IMG/VR virus record: IMGVR_UViG_3300032092_000089
Span: 1 to 38,922 of that record
Length of the DNA stretch: 38,922 bases
Direction: 5' to 3' (one strand)
Source of the DNA: a virus
The position numbers and the translations under genes are program-made. The notes beneath the pieces were generated by a model. It worked only from the letters and a program-made list of their open reading frames with translations, was not told the origin of the DNA and ran no database searches. Of the stretch, positions 1 to 6,493 are shown piece by piece (the first letter of the stretch is position 1; every line of letters begins with the position of its first letter).

Positions 1-1
1 C

Positions 2-64
2 GAGCGTTATAGCTTCGGCTGGTCCGATCCACTCGGCATGTACGGTTCCGAAGGCGCTGCCTAA
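2..64 (+). CDS. C-terminal end of probable major capsid protein (partial)
   Basis: Only the last 20 codons are present, and the start lies upstream of the window. The visible C-terminus reads ERYSFGWSDPLGMYGSEGAA and then TAA. An ending with a W-(S/T)-D-P core followed by a Tyr-Gly-Ser stretch resembles the tails of major capsid proteins annotated as N4-gp56/P22-coat-like in environmental phages; this is recall, not a search. Context agrees: the gene is followed at once by a very strong terminator, as is usual for highly expressed capsid genes, and then by small head-type proteins. It could be another abundant virion protein. Confidence 0.5.
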   Translation, partial: ERYSFGWSDPLGMYGSEGAA

Positions 65-75
65 GGAAACAGGGG

Positions 76-112
76 GAGGGGGAGTAGGAAACTGCTTCCC
101 CTCTTTTCTTTT
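76..112 (+). terminator. Rho-independent terminator with GAAA tetraloop
   Basis: Bases 76-87 (GAGGGGGAGTAG) pair with 92-103 (CTGCTTCCCCTC) in a 12-bp stem containing two G-T wobbles. The stem closes on a GAAA tetraloop at 88-91 and is followed by TTTTCTTTT at 104-112. The hairpin sits 11 bases after the capsid stop codon. It should end or reduce transcription from the capsid gene into the genes downstream. Confidence 0.9.
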
Positions 113-212
113 AGGTGCTATACCTATCGCACTAGGTGATTAATTCGTACCGACTGCCCTAGCAGACATAGTAGAGACGGTACGTGCGAGTGCTACTACA
201 CGGAGATTTTTA
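113..212 (+). promoter_or_regulatory. Structured intergenic leader upstream of the small head gene
   Basis: This 100-base gap follows the terminator, so genes downstream need readthrough or a promoter here. No convincing sigma-70 pair was found. The transcript can fold: CGTACCG at 146-152 is the exact inverted complement of CGGTACG at 178-184. Between them CTGC (154-157) and GCAG (162-165) form a second hairpin with a 4-base loop. The ribosome binding site CGGAG lies at 200-204, eight bases before the ATG. A role as phage promoter, processing site or mRNA-stability element is inference. Confidence 0.35.
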
Positions 213-581
213 ATGGCTAACACAACTTTCAATGGTCCAGTCCGTTCGGAAAACGGCTTCCAGAGCATCTCTATCGACGCCACGACCGGTGCGGTAACTG
301 TTAACGCTACATTCGGCGCAGCTACCCAAGTAACTAGCTTGGCCGCTACCGGTAACGTCACTGCTGACAGCGCTTCGGCTCTCGTCGCTGGCGGTGCTTC
401 TGCGTTTATCGCAACCAACACGGCTGCTGGCATGGGTATCTACGTTGGTTCGGGCGCTCCGACTGTGGCTGCTGCTAAGGGTTCGCTCTACCTGCGTAGC
501 GATGGTTCTGGCATTGCCGACCGTGCGTACATCAATACGAACGGTTCGACCACGTGGACGGCGCTTTCGACCGCTGCTTAA
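213..581 (+). CDS. Small virion-type protein (probable head decoration or fibre)
   Basis: This 122-residue protein is rich in Ala, Thr, Gly and Ser and strongly beta-like, with no signal peptide or membrane segment. The second half has the pattern GSGAP-T-AAAKGSLYLRSDG, then Y-N-NGSTTWT-L. That pattern is common in phage fibre and head-associated proteins, where it forms a beta fold ending in a Trp-containing strand. The first half alternates short NVTADS/AVTVNAT strands. It is the first gene after the capsid terminator and leader, and another small beta protein follows, which suggests a decoration or head-fibre subunit. That role is inferred from composition and position; I do not recognise a named family. 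Confidence 0.6.
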   Translation: MANTTFNGPVRSENGFQSISIDATTGAVTVNATFGAATQVTSLAATGNVTADSASALVAGGASAFIATNTAAGMGIYVGSGAPTVAAAKGSLYLRSDGSGIADRAYINTNGSTTWTALSTAA

Positions 582-609
582 TCGGTAACCTCTAAGAAGG
601 AGAAATCCG

Positions 610-918
610 ATGGCAATGCAAACTGACGTCAAATCTACCAAGCCGCTTGCGGCTACTGGCGTATTCAAGACTCAGTCGGACGCCGACTGCACCTTCCGGA
701 CTCGTATCAAGGGCGTTTACGCCGTGTGCGGTACTTCGGCTGGTTCGGTCGTCATTACAGACGGTGATGGCGGTAATACGCTTTTGACGGTTAATACCCC
801 GACTGTTGCGAACGCTGGTTCGGTATATTTTCTTGTGCCGGATCAGGGCATCCTTGCAGAAAACGGTTTATACGCTACTGTGACAAACACGGCGTCTACC
901 GTCATTTTCTATGGGTGA
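610..918 (+). CDS. Small beta-rich virion-type protein
   Basis: This is a 102-residue protein preceded by a clear ribosome binding site (AAGGAG at 597-602, eight bases before the ATG). After about 15 residues the sequence alternates hydrophobic strands with Gly/Thr/Asn turns, including GSVVITDGDGG and GSVYFLVPDQGI. There is no membrane segment. Small proteins of this look directly after the capsid gene are usually head decoration or head-completion proteins. I cannot place it in a named family, so the function is inference from position and composition. The next gene begins three bases after its stop. Confidence 0.55.
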   Translation: MAMQTDVKSTKPLAATGVFKTQSDADCTFRTRIKGVYAVCGTSAGSVVITDGDGGNTLLTVNTPTVANAGSVYFLVPDQGILAENGLYATVTNTASTVIFYG

Positions 919-921
919 TAT

Positions 922-1659
922 ATGCAAGCACAAAAAGGTTACGATTTAGCCGGTAAGAGCATCTTCATTGCTCTGCCAGCCTACGACTTCAAGGTCTCCT
1001 TGAAGCTGGCGATTTCATTGGCTCGGTTCACGCAAGTGGCCGGTCAACACGGCGTTGCGGTCCAGATTGGTTCAATCTGCGGCTGCTCTGTTGTCTCTCG
1101 CGCTCGTAACCTGCTTGTACAAGACCTGCTGGAATCCACCTGCGACTATTTGCTCTTTATCGACAGCGACATCAACTTTGAGCCAGAGCATATCTTCCGT
1201 CTTATGGCTTGGGGTAGCGACCCGAAGAAGGGCATCGTCGCAGGTGTCCCCCGCACACGTAGCGAAAACAAGGTCTATATCGCTGACCTTGACTATGACG
1301 AGAACCATGAGCTTACCATGAATGGTATGGGTCTGGTCCGTGGTAAACGCGTTGCGACCGCTTTCATGCTGGTTCGCCGCGAAGTATTCGAGCAGATGGC
1401 TGCTGCTCACCCTGATTGGGTTTATAAGGATCAGCGCTCAGACCGCATGATCCCCTGCCTCTTTGATTTCAAACTCACCGACGAGGGCTACATGGGCGAG
1501 GACTTCCTGTTCTGCGACCGTGCCCGCGAGATCGGTTTTGAAGTTTGGATCGACCCCAGCATTCAACTTGGTCACATGGGCGTACAAGAATACGAAGGCT
1601 GCTTCGGCACCGACGTTCTCTATCCAATGCTCGCCCCAACACAGAAGGAAGCAGCATAA
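922..1659 (+). CDS. Glycosyltransferase, GT-A fold (family 2-like)
   Basis: This 245-residue cytoplasmic protein probably transfers a sugar from a nucleotide-sugar donor. Its start fits the family: a first strand (SIFIALPAYD, residues 13-22), a SRARNLLV segment at 59-66, and a DSD metal and nucleotide-binding motif at 81-83 after the strand YLLFI. Later a GED at 192-194 supplies the expected acidic catalytic pair, and His218 lies in QLGHMG. The length matches short phage GT-A enzymes. It is placed among structural genes rather than with nucleotide metabolism genes, so its acceptor may be a virion protein or host surface glycan, but nothing visible identifies it. Its TAA overlaps the next ATG by one base. 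Confidence 0.8.
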   Translation: MQAQKGYDLAGKSIFIALPAYDFKVSLKLAISLARFTQVAGQHGVAVQIGSICGCSVVSRARNLLVQDLLESTCDYLLFIDSDINFEPEHIFRLMAWGSDPKKGIVAGVPRTRSENKVYIADLDYDENHELTMNGMGLVRGKRVATAFMLVRREVFEQMAAAHPDWVYKDQRSDRMIPCLFDFKLTDEGYMGEDFLFCDRAREIGFEVWIDPSIQLGHMGVQEYEGCFGTDVLYPMLAPTQKEAA

Positions 1660-2099
1660 TGGGTATTAAACTAGGTGACATCTCACCCGTGGCAGGTGCC
1701 ATAAGTGGTAAGGGTTTGTTCGGTAAAGGACTGGCCAAATTGGGTAATGCCATGGGTCCAATGGGAGGTCTCATGCCAATGCTAGCTGCTAGTCAACGCA
1801 AGAAACTCCTCGCCCGCGAGGCAGCTAAAGGAAGCGGTATGCGCCGTCGTCCTATGGCGGAAGAAGTCATGGTGGCAGAGGAAGTTCCCGCAGGCGCACC
1901 GATGATGCGTAAGGGCGGTAAGGTCAAGAAGAGCGACATTAAACAAGACAAAGCTATGATCGCCTCCGCCGTGCACAAGCACGAGCGCGCCAAGCATAAA
2001 GGTCAGCCGCTGACCAAGATGGCCAAGGGTGGTTCAACTGCCTCCAAGCGCGCTGATGGCTGCGCTACCAAGGGTAAGACGAAAGGACGTTTTGTCTGA
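1659..2099 (+). CDS. Lysine-rich small protein with C-terminal KGKTKG tail
   Basis: This is a 146-residue basic protein. The start at 1659 was chosen because ATG overlaps the preceding TAA (TAATG), a coupled arrangement seen through this cluster; an in-frame extension to 1545 would run inside the glycosyltransferase gene. The N-terminal third is Gly/Ala/Leu-rich with a short hydrophobic run (about residues 10-45) and could be membrane-active. The rest is Lys/Arg-rich with two KGG segments, and the end is CATKGKTKGRFV. Nearly the same tail ends the protein at 2600-2920. I know no function for this family. A DNA-associated packaged protein or head-completion factor is possible but unproven. Confidence 0.65.
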   Translation: MGIKLGDISPVAGAISGKGLFGKGLAKLGNAMGPMGGLMPMLAASQRKKLLAREAAKGSGMRRRPMAEEVMVAEEVPAGAPMMRKGGKVKKSDIKQDKAMIASAVHKHERAKHKGQPLTKMAKGGSTASKRADGCATKGKTKGRFV

Positions 2100-2353
2100 T
2101 GGCTAAGACCCCTGCTTGGACACGTAAGGAAGGCAAGAACCCTAAGGGCGGCTTGAACGCCAAGGGTCGTGCGTCTTACAACAAAGCCAATCCGGGGAAG
2201 CCGGGGCTTAAGGCTCCGCAGCCCGAAGGCGGTCCACGTAAGAAGTCATTCTGCGCTCGGATGTCTGGGATGAAGAAAAAACTAACCAGTAAGAAGACTG
2301 CGAATGACCCCAACAGCCGCATCAACAAATCCCTCCGTGCTTGGAAGTGCTGA
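2099..2353 (+). CDS. Small basic conserved phage protein (DUF6321-like)
   Basis: This 84-residue protein has the features I associate with DUF6321: WTRKEGKNPKGGLNAKGR near the start, then a K-A-PQPEGG segment, SFCARMSGMKKKL, and NDPNSRINKSLR-W-C at the end. The family assignment is from memory. The protein is strongly basic, with two Cys (in SFCAR and at the C-terminus). Its ATG overlaps the preceding TGA (TGATG), so it is probably translated by coupling. Family members are widespread in phages and their function is unknown. Position in the head-tail interval suggests a virion or assembly role. Confidence 0.7.
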   Translation: MAKTPAWTRKEGKNPKGGLNAKGRASYNKANPGKPGLKAPQPEGGPRKKSFCARMSGMKKKLTSKKTANDPNSRINKSLRAWKC

Positions 2354-2354
2354 C

Positions 2355-2603
2355 ATGGAGATGATGATATGGAACATCGTTCTAACTGCTGTGGTGGGGA
2401 TTATGGGCTTCCTGTTTAAAGGTAAGTTCGATGAGTTGGATCGTCTCGGCATCTTGCTCAATAGGACCCGTGAGGAAGTGGCACGTGATCACGTCACACG
2501 CAGTGAAATGAACACGATGGTCGATAGGTTAGGAGACCGGTTTGACCGGGCTTTCGAGCGTCTTGAAGCTAAGGTAGAAGAGATAGGAAGGACAAAGTCA
2601 TGA
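2355..2603 (+). CDS. Small membrane protein with coiled-coil tail (holin/accessory candidate)
   Basis: The protein has 82 residues from ATG 2355, one base after the previous stop; ATG 2364 is an alternative. An upstream in-frame start at 2304 would overlap the DUF6321-like gene and is less likely. The N-terminus has one membrane segment (about residues 5-22, WNIVLTAVVGIMGFLFKG). A charged amphipathic helix with heptad-like spacing follows to the end. One membrane helix plus a coiled coil resembles hemolysin-XhlA-type and other phage accessory membrane proteins, although XhlA has the opposite order. It lies far from the lysis cassette. A role in lysis, superinfection exclusion or injection cannot be decided. 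Confidence 0.6.
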   Translation: MEMMIWNIVLTAVVGIMGFLFKGKFDELDRLGILLNRTREEVARDHVTRSEMNTMVDRLGDRFDRAFERLEAKVEEIGRTKS

Positions 2604-2920
2604 TGGATAAGAAGAAAAAGTCGATGCCCCCACAGCCATCCGCTGCTGATCGTGCGTCGGATGCTAAGTTCCGTAAGTCTGTAAAGGACCTTAAGGTTAC
2701 GCCCGAAAATGCTGCGGCTATCGGACGCGGAAACCGTTCTACGGGCTACAAGAAAGGTGGCAAAATGGCACCCAAGTTTGGCGCTGCAATGGTCAAGAAA
2801 TCGGCTGACACTAAGGGCCGTGCAATGATGAAGAAGGCCGGTGGCGGCAAATGCTACGCCAAGGGCGGTTCCATCGACGGTGTTGCCAAGAAGGGCAAGA
2901 CCAAAGGGAAAATGGTCTAA
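2600..2920 (+). CDS. Lysine-rich small protein with C-terminal KGKTKG tail
   Basis: This 106-residue protein is extremely basic, beginning MMDKKKKSMP. Its ATG overlaps the TGA of the gene before it (ATGA). The middle holds VTPENAAAIGRGNRSTGYKKGGK, low in hydrophobic residues. The end is VAKKGKTKGKMV, which matches the tail of the protein encoded at 1659-2099 (TKGKTKGRFV) in all but a few residues. The shared tail suggests a common sorting, binding or assembly signal, or common ancestry. No catalytic motif is visible. Confidence 0.6.
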   Translation: MMDKKKKSMPPQPSAADRASDAKFRKSVKDLKVTPENAAAIGRGNRSTGYKKGGKMAPKFGAAMVKKSADTKGRAMMKKAGGGKCYAKGGSIDGVAKKGKTKGKMV

Positions 2921-3210
2921 TGCGCCCGTCGCGGGGTATGGGCGACATGAAGGCGTCCAAGATGCCGGGTAAGAAGACGATCAAACGGAAGGACAATCCT
3001 GATGATGTCTCGATGTACGCAAAGGGGGGTAAAGCAAAGCTCGACATCTCCAAAGCGATCAAAAAACCCGGCGCACTCCGTGCGCAGCTTGGCACTCCTG
3101 CGGGTAAGAAAATCCCAGCAGGAAAGCTTGCCAAAGCCGCCAAGGCCCCCGGCAAGTTAGGCCAGCGTGCGCGGTTCGCGCAGATGCTGAAAGGCTTTAA
3201 GAAGAAGTAA
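2920..3210 (+). CDS. Small basic conserved phage protein
   Basis: From ATG 2920 the protein has 96 residues. This start overlaps the preceding TAA (TAATG) and is preferred over an upstream in-frame start inside the preceding gene. The first half is MGDMKASKMPGKKTIKRKD followed by a YAKGGKAKLD segment. The second half, GALRAQLG-P-GKKIPAGKLAKAAKAPGK, continues to RARFAQMLKGFKKK. I recognise this second half as a recurrent conserved sequence in environmental phages with no known function. The gene belongs to the coupled basic cluster, and its stop again overlaps the next start. Confidence 0.65.
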   Translation: MRPSRGMGDMKASKMPGKKTIKRKDNPDDVSMYAKGGKAKLDISKAIKKPGALRAQLGTPAGKKIPAGKLAKAAKAPGKLGQRARFAQMLKGFKKK

Positions 3211-3605
3211 TGGCACGGTCGGACGAACCTAAGTGGAAACGCATTGTCGCTAGTGTAAAAGCTGGCGACAAAGGCGGTAAGCCGGGTCAATGGTCCGCCC
3301 GTAAAGCCCAGCTTGCGACCCAGCGGTATAAGAAGTCAGGCGGCAGCTATAGCGGCCCGAAGACAGAAGCGCAGAAATCTTTGTCTAAATGGACCAAAGA
3401 GGATTGGGGAACCAAGTCAGGCAAGCCATCCACGCAGGGGGCGAAAGCAACTGGCGAACGATACCTTCCGAAGAAGGCACGTCAGGCGCTGACATCTTCT
3501 GAATATGCTGCTACAACCAAGGCGAAGCGTGAGGGCACAAAGGCGGGCAAACAGTTCGTCAAACAGCCTAAGAGCGTTGCCAAGAAGACAGCGAGATTTA
3601 GATGA
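3210..3605 (+). CDS. Basic protein, DUF5872-like
   Basis: This 131-residue basic protein carries segments I associate with DUF5872: KAGDKGGKPGQWSARKAQL at about residues 17-35, a Q-SLSKWTKEDWGTKSGKPS run in the middle, and ERYLPKKARQAL followed by S-EYAATTKAKREG near the end. The assignment is from memory. The family occurs in phages and in large eukaryotic viruses and has no established function. Start overlap (TAATG at 3208-3212) and end overlap (ATGA at 3602-3605) place it in the same coupled transcript as its neighbours. It is the last of the lysine-rich proteins before the tail adaptor. Confidence 0.7.
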   Translation: MARSDEPKWKRIVASVKAGDKGGKPGQWSARKAQLATQRYKKSGGSYSGPKTEAQKSLSKWTKEDWGTKSGKPSTQGAKATGERYLPKKARQALTSSEYAATTKAKREGTKAGKQFVKQPKSVAKKTARFR

Positions 3606-4312
3606 CCACATCCGGCACTACAGCATTTAACCTGAACCTTAACGAACTCGTTGAGGAAGCGTTCGAGCGCTGTGGTGCCGAGCTTCGGACGGGCTATGAC
3701 CTGCGCACGGCGCGGCGCAGCCTGAACTTGCTCACCATCGAGTGGGCAAACCGTGGCATAAACCTGTGGACAATCGAGCAGGGTTCGATCCCCATGGTGC
3801 AGGGGCAGATTACTTATGACCTACCTGCGGATACCATTGACCTCCTCGACCACGTAATTCGCACGCAGACTGGCCAAGGCCAGACGGATATTAACATTAC
3901 CCGTATCAGCGTAGACACATACTCGACCATCCCAAATAAGAACGCGCAGGGTCGGCCTATCCAAGTGTGGATTAACCGCCAGTCAGGTGCGAACTACCCG
4001 GTAGATGGCGTGGCTTATCCGAACATCAACGTCTGGCCTGCCCCAGAGCAGTCCAACTATTACACCTTCGTCTACTGGCGGCTTCGCCGTATTCAGGACG
4101 CTGGCAACGGTATCACGACGCAGGACATCCCGTTCCGCTTCTTGCCGTGCATGGTAGCTGGTTTGGCGTACCATCTGTCGAAGAAAATCCCCGGCGCGCT
4201 TGAGCGCAGCCAGATGCTTAAGATGGAATACGAAGAACTGTGGCAGCAGGCTGCTGACGAGGACCGTGAAAAGGCTGCGTTGCGCATCGCACCGCGCCAG
4301 ATGTTCTATTAA
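3602..4312 (+). CDS. Head-to-tail adaptor / tail accessory factor (P22 gp4- or SU10-adaptor-like)
   Basis: The protein has 236 residues. The helical N-terminus (LNELVEEAFERCGAEL, then LRTARRSLNLLTIEWANRG) followed by a beta region (GQITYDLPADTIDLLDHVIR) is typical of connector and adaptor proteins that bind under the portal. The later part has NVWPAPEQ--YYTFVYWRLRR and a final helical segment (ERSQMLKMEYEELWQQAADEDRE). A second protein with similar layout is encoded at 5031-5711. Family knowledge suggests both form ring layers between portal and tail. Which one contacts the portal is not determinable here. ATG overlaps the preceding stop (ATGA), and AAGGAG after it serves the next gene. Confidence 0.65.
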   Translation: MTTSGTTAFNLNLNELVEEAFERCGAELRTGYDLRTARRSLNLLTIEWANRGINLWTIEQGSIPMVQGQITYDLPADTIDLLDHVIRTQTGQGQTDINITRISVDTYSTIPNKNAQGRPIQVWINRQSGANYPVDGVAYPNINVWPAPEQSNYYTFVYWRLRRIQDAGNGITTQDIPFRFLPCMVAGLAYHLSKKIPGALERSQMLKMEYEELWQQAADEDREKAALRIAPRQMFY

Positions 4313-4321
4313 GGAGAAGCA

Positions 4322-4762
4322 ATGCCAAATAGGTTTGCCTCCGGTAAATGGGCAATCTCGCAGTGTGATCGCTGCGGGTTCCGCTATAAGCTCAAACAGC
4401 TTCGGCGTCTCGTCATCAAGACGAAGAACGTCAATATCCTCGTGTGCCCGTCATGCTGGGAACCAGATCAGCCTCAGTTGCAGCTTGGTATGTATCCGGT
4501 TGATGACCCTCAAGCGCTGCGTAATCCGCGTCCGGACACGACATACTACCAAGCAGGTCTGACCGGGCTGCGGATCGAGACCCAAGGTGAAGTGCCTAAT
4601 GACAACGTGCTGGACTCCGGTACACCGTCAGGCGGTAGCCGTGTAATCCAGTGGGGTTGGAATCCTGTTGGCCTAAATGATCCTTTGGGTTTATCTGGGC
4701 TTCCAAATACGCTATTAGGTAGTGGTCAAGTGGGGACCGTAACTGTTCAGACGGAGAATTAA
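4322..4762 (+). CDS. Zinc-ribbon protein of the head-tail module
   Basis: This 146-residue protein has a good ribosome binding site (AAGGAG, 4312-4317). Its N-terminal third contains two CxxC knuckles: Cys15-Cys18 (QCDRCGFRY) and Cys42-Cys45 (VCPSCWEP), separated by a basic strand region. This is a treble-clef or zinc-ribbon arrangement. The rest is Pro/Gly-rich and beta-like, with RNPRPDTTYY and a Gly/Leu-rich end, and resembles virion proteins more than regulators. The position between two adaptor genes argues for a structural or assembly role, such as a neck protein stabilised by zinc. I know no named family. Confidence 0.6.
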   Translation: MPNRFASGKWAISQCDRCGFRYKLKQLRRLVIKTKNVNILVCPSCWEPDQPQLQLGMYPVDDPQALRNPRPDTTYYQAGLTGLRIETQGEVPNDNVLDSGTPSGGSRVIQWGWNPVGLNDPLGLSGLPNTLLGSGQVGTVTVQTEN

Positions 4763-4763
4763 G

Positions 4764-4889
4764 ATGGCTAAAGGTGGTAAGACTAACAAGCAGATGTTGA
4801 GCATGGGCCGTAATCTTGCGAAGATTGCGAACCAGAAGAGCGGCAGCAAGCCGAAGAAGGACATGGGAAAGGTCAATAAAAATGGCTGA
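4764..4889 (+). CDS. Very small basic protein
   Basis: A 41-codon reading frame starts two bases after the previous stop and begins MAKGGKTNKQ. It continues with a helical basic stretch (GRNLAKIANQKSGSKPKKD) and ends VNKNG. The ribosome binding site is GGAGAA at 4753-4758. Its last bases overlap the next gene, whose ATG is at 4882. Tight packing, the same MAKGG-type start and the same lysine-rich composition as the 1.6-3.6 kb cluster favour a real gene. Function is unknown. Confidence 0.5.
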   Translation: MAKGGKTNKQMLSMGRNLAKIANQKSGSKPKKDMGKVNKNG

Positions 4890-5031
4890 ATATAAGCAAC
4901 CTAAGGTCTACACACAGGCCGACCTCGGCAATAACGGCTATCCTAACAAGATCGCTAACACTCAAACCGAACGTACTCGCGGTTGCAAAAACACGACGCG
5001 GGGCTACGGACATAGCAAGAAGATGGGCTGA
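4882..5031 (+). CDS. Small basic protein
   Basis: This 49-residue protein begins MAEYKQPKVYTQADLG and ends GYGHSKKMG, with a TERTRGCKNTTRG repeat-like segment in the middle. The start at 4882 overlaps the tiny gene before it by 8 bases; an in-frame start at 4816 would overlap that gene almost fully. The stop overlaps the next ATG (TGATG). The Lys/Arg/Gly-rich composition is like other small proteins of this module. Function is unknown. Confidence 0.55.
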   Translation: MAEYKQPKVYTQADLGNNGYPNKIANTQTERTRGCKNTTRGYGHSKKMG

Positions 5032-5711
5032 TGAACTACGCTCAACTGTTCGAAACGATCAAAGGGTACGTCGAAAACGATTTCCCCAACACCTCATGGA
5101 CCGGCTCTGACGGCTCCAGCACGGTGACGTTGACGTCTACCGAACAGATTAACACGTTCATCGAAGAGGCTGAGCAGCGTATTTTCAATACCGTTCAATT
5201 GCTGGACCTCCGTAAGAACGTGACGGGCAACTGCACGTCGGGGAATAAATACCTGTCCGTGCCTTCAGATTGGTTGGCTAACTTTTCGTTGGCCGTGATC
5301 GACGGGGATGGGAACTACGAATATCTGCTGAACAAGGATGTGAACTTCATCCGGCAGGCGTACCCCAACCCCAACGATCAGGGTCTTCCGTACTGCTACG
5401 CCTATTTTGACGAGAACTCATATATCCTTGGCCCAACGCCAGATAGCAATTACTCCGTCGAACTGCATTACTTCTACTACCCGCCTTCGATTGTGACGGC
5501 AGGTACATCGTGGTTGGGCGATAACTTCGATAGCGTTTTGCTTTACGGCTCCCTGCTGGAAGCCTATACCTTCATGAAGGGCGAGGCAGATATCATCGCA
5601 GGCTACCAGAAGCGGTACGATGAAGCGATGGCGATGCTTAAACAGCTTGGCGAAGGCAAAAACCGTCAGGATATGTATCGTTCTGGTCAAGTCCGGTATC
5701 CGGTGAGGTAA
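5031..5711 (+). CDS. Tail adaptor protein (SU10-type adaptor-like)
   Basis: The protein has 226 residues. The N-terminus (YAQLFETIKGYVEND, then EQINTFIEEAEQRIFNTV) is helical, followed by a beta segment (GNKYLSVPSDWLANFSLAV) and a conserved middle (AYFDENSYILGPTPDSNYSVELHYFYYPP). A helical C-terminus has YGSLLEAYTFMKGEADI and a K-YDEAMAML pair. This is the layout of the phage adaptor family that includes the SU10 adaptor. It shares the overall plan, though not obvious identity, with the 3602-4312 protein. Together they suggest two stacked neck rings of a short-tailed virion. The family call is from memory. Its ATG overlaps the preceding TGA. Confidence 0.7.
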   Translation: MNYAQLFETIKGYVENDFPNTSWTGSDGSSTVTLTSTEQINTFIEEAEQRIFNTVQLLDLRKNVTGNCTSGNKYLSVPSDWLANFSLAVIDGDGNYEYLLNKDVNFIRQAYPNPNDQGLPYCYAYFDENSYILGPTPDSNYSVELHYFYYPPSIVTAGTSWLGDNFDSVLLYGSLLEAYTFMKGEADIIAGYQKRYDEAMAMLKQLGEGKNRQDMYRSGQVRYPVR

Positions 5712-5712
5712 T

Positions 5713-5994
5713 ATGTTTAACGGTTCTAACGATGTCGGAAGTGTAATGGTCATGGCGACCGAGGGACGTGGTTTCACGCCTGAGGAAACGGCTGAGCGCG
5801 CTCTCGACAAAATCATCTACGTGGGTAGTCAGGCACATCCTGCTATCCGCGATCAGGCCGAAGCCTTCAAGGACAGCATCCGTCAGGTGCTCATCCACTA
5901 TATGCACGAGGCTGTGCGGTCCCATAACGTAACTCTGGTCAATAAATTCAAGCAGGCGGGTCATCCAGAGTTGATTCCGATCCTCGACGCATAA
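5713..5994 (+). CDS. Conserved small helical phage protein
   Basis: This 93-residue protein is almost all helical after residue 15: FTPEETAERALDKIIYVG, AHPAIRDQAEAFKDSIRQVL, and a basic helix leading to FKQAGHPELIPIL. The RALDKI-Y, HPAIRDQA-AFK and QAGHPEL blocks recur, in my memory, in a conserved phage family next to adaptor genes. Its role is unknown. The small size and helical hairpin recall other small phage helical proteins including anti-defence sponges, but the sequence pattern does not match the one I know for those. The gene starts one base after the adaptor stop. Confidence 0.65.
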   Translation: MFNGSNDVGSVMVMATEGRGFTPEETAERALDKIIYVGSQAHPAIRDQAEAFKDSIRQVLIHYMHEAVRSHNVTLVNKFKQAGHPELIPILDA

Positions 5995-6004
5995 GGAGGC
6001 CGCA

Positions 6005-6484
6005 ATGGCAATTACGCAAGCAATGTGCACCAGCTTTAAGGCCGAGCTTATGCTCGCGGTGCACGATTTCCGGGCTACCGGTGGTGACACTTTCAAGTTG
6101 TCGCTGTACACCTCATCCGCTTCTCTGGATGCCAACACAACGGCATATACATCCAGTCAGGAAGTTTCATCTTCGGGCACGAACTACACCGCTGGTGGTG
6201 GCACGTTGACACGCCTCGGGGTTGTGACGTCGAACAACTCGGCCTCTTCTGGTACGGGCTTCACTGATTTTGGCGACCTGACCTTTGCTAACGCGACGAT
6301 CACGGCACGTGGCGCGCTGATCTATAACACGACCCCTTCGGCTAACTCGAACGCGAACACCACGCTGACGAATGCTGCTGTGGCTGTGTTGGATTTTGGT
6401 TCGGATAAGACCTCGACGGATGGTGATTTTACGATTATCTTCCCGACGGCCACAAACACGACGGCCATTATTCGTATCGCGTAA
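6005..6484 (+). CDS. Beta-rich virion protein upstream of the tail fibre
   Basis: The protein has 159 residues, with ribosome binding site AAGGAGG at 5993-5999. The start MAITQAMCTSFKAELMLAVHDF leads to TFKLSLYTSSASLDANTTAY, then a GTNYTAGGGTL segment, ATITARGALIYN, and VAVLDFGSDKTS-DGDFTI-FP near the end. I recognise this succession as a very widespread phage protein found beside tail fibre genes. It is thought structural but has no assigned function. The Thr/Ser/Ala/Gly bias and strand pattern fit a trimeric or fibre-associated beta protein. It is followed by the large fibre gene after 9 bases. Confidence 0.7.
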   Translation: MAITQAMCTSFKAELMLAVHDFRATGGDTFKLSLYTSSASLDANTTAYTSSQEVSSSGTNYTAGGGTLTRLGVVTSNNSASSGTGFTDFGDLTFANATITARGALIYNTTPSANSNANTTLTNAAVAVLDFGSDKTSTDGDFTIIFPTATNTTAIIRIA

Positions 6485-6493
6485 GGAAAACTA

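Noticed and set aside
5713-5994. Small helical protein as an Acb2/Tad1-type anti-defence sponge
   Set aside because: Size and helical content fit, but the sequence pattern I remember for those hairpins is absent, and the conserved HPAIRDQA and QAGHPEL blocks belong to a different family.
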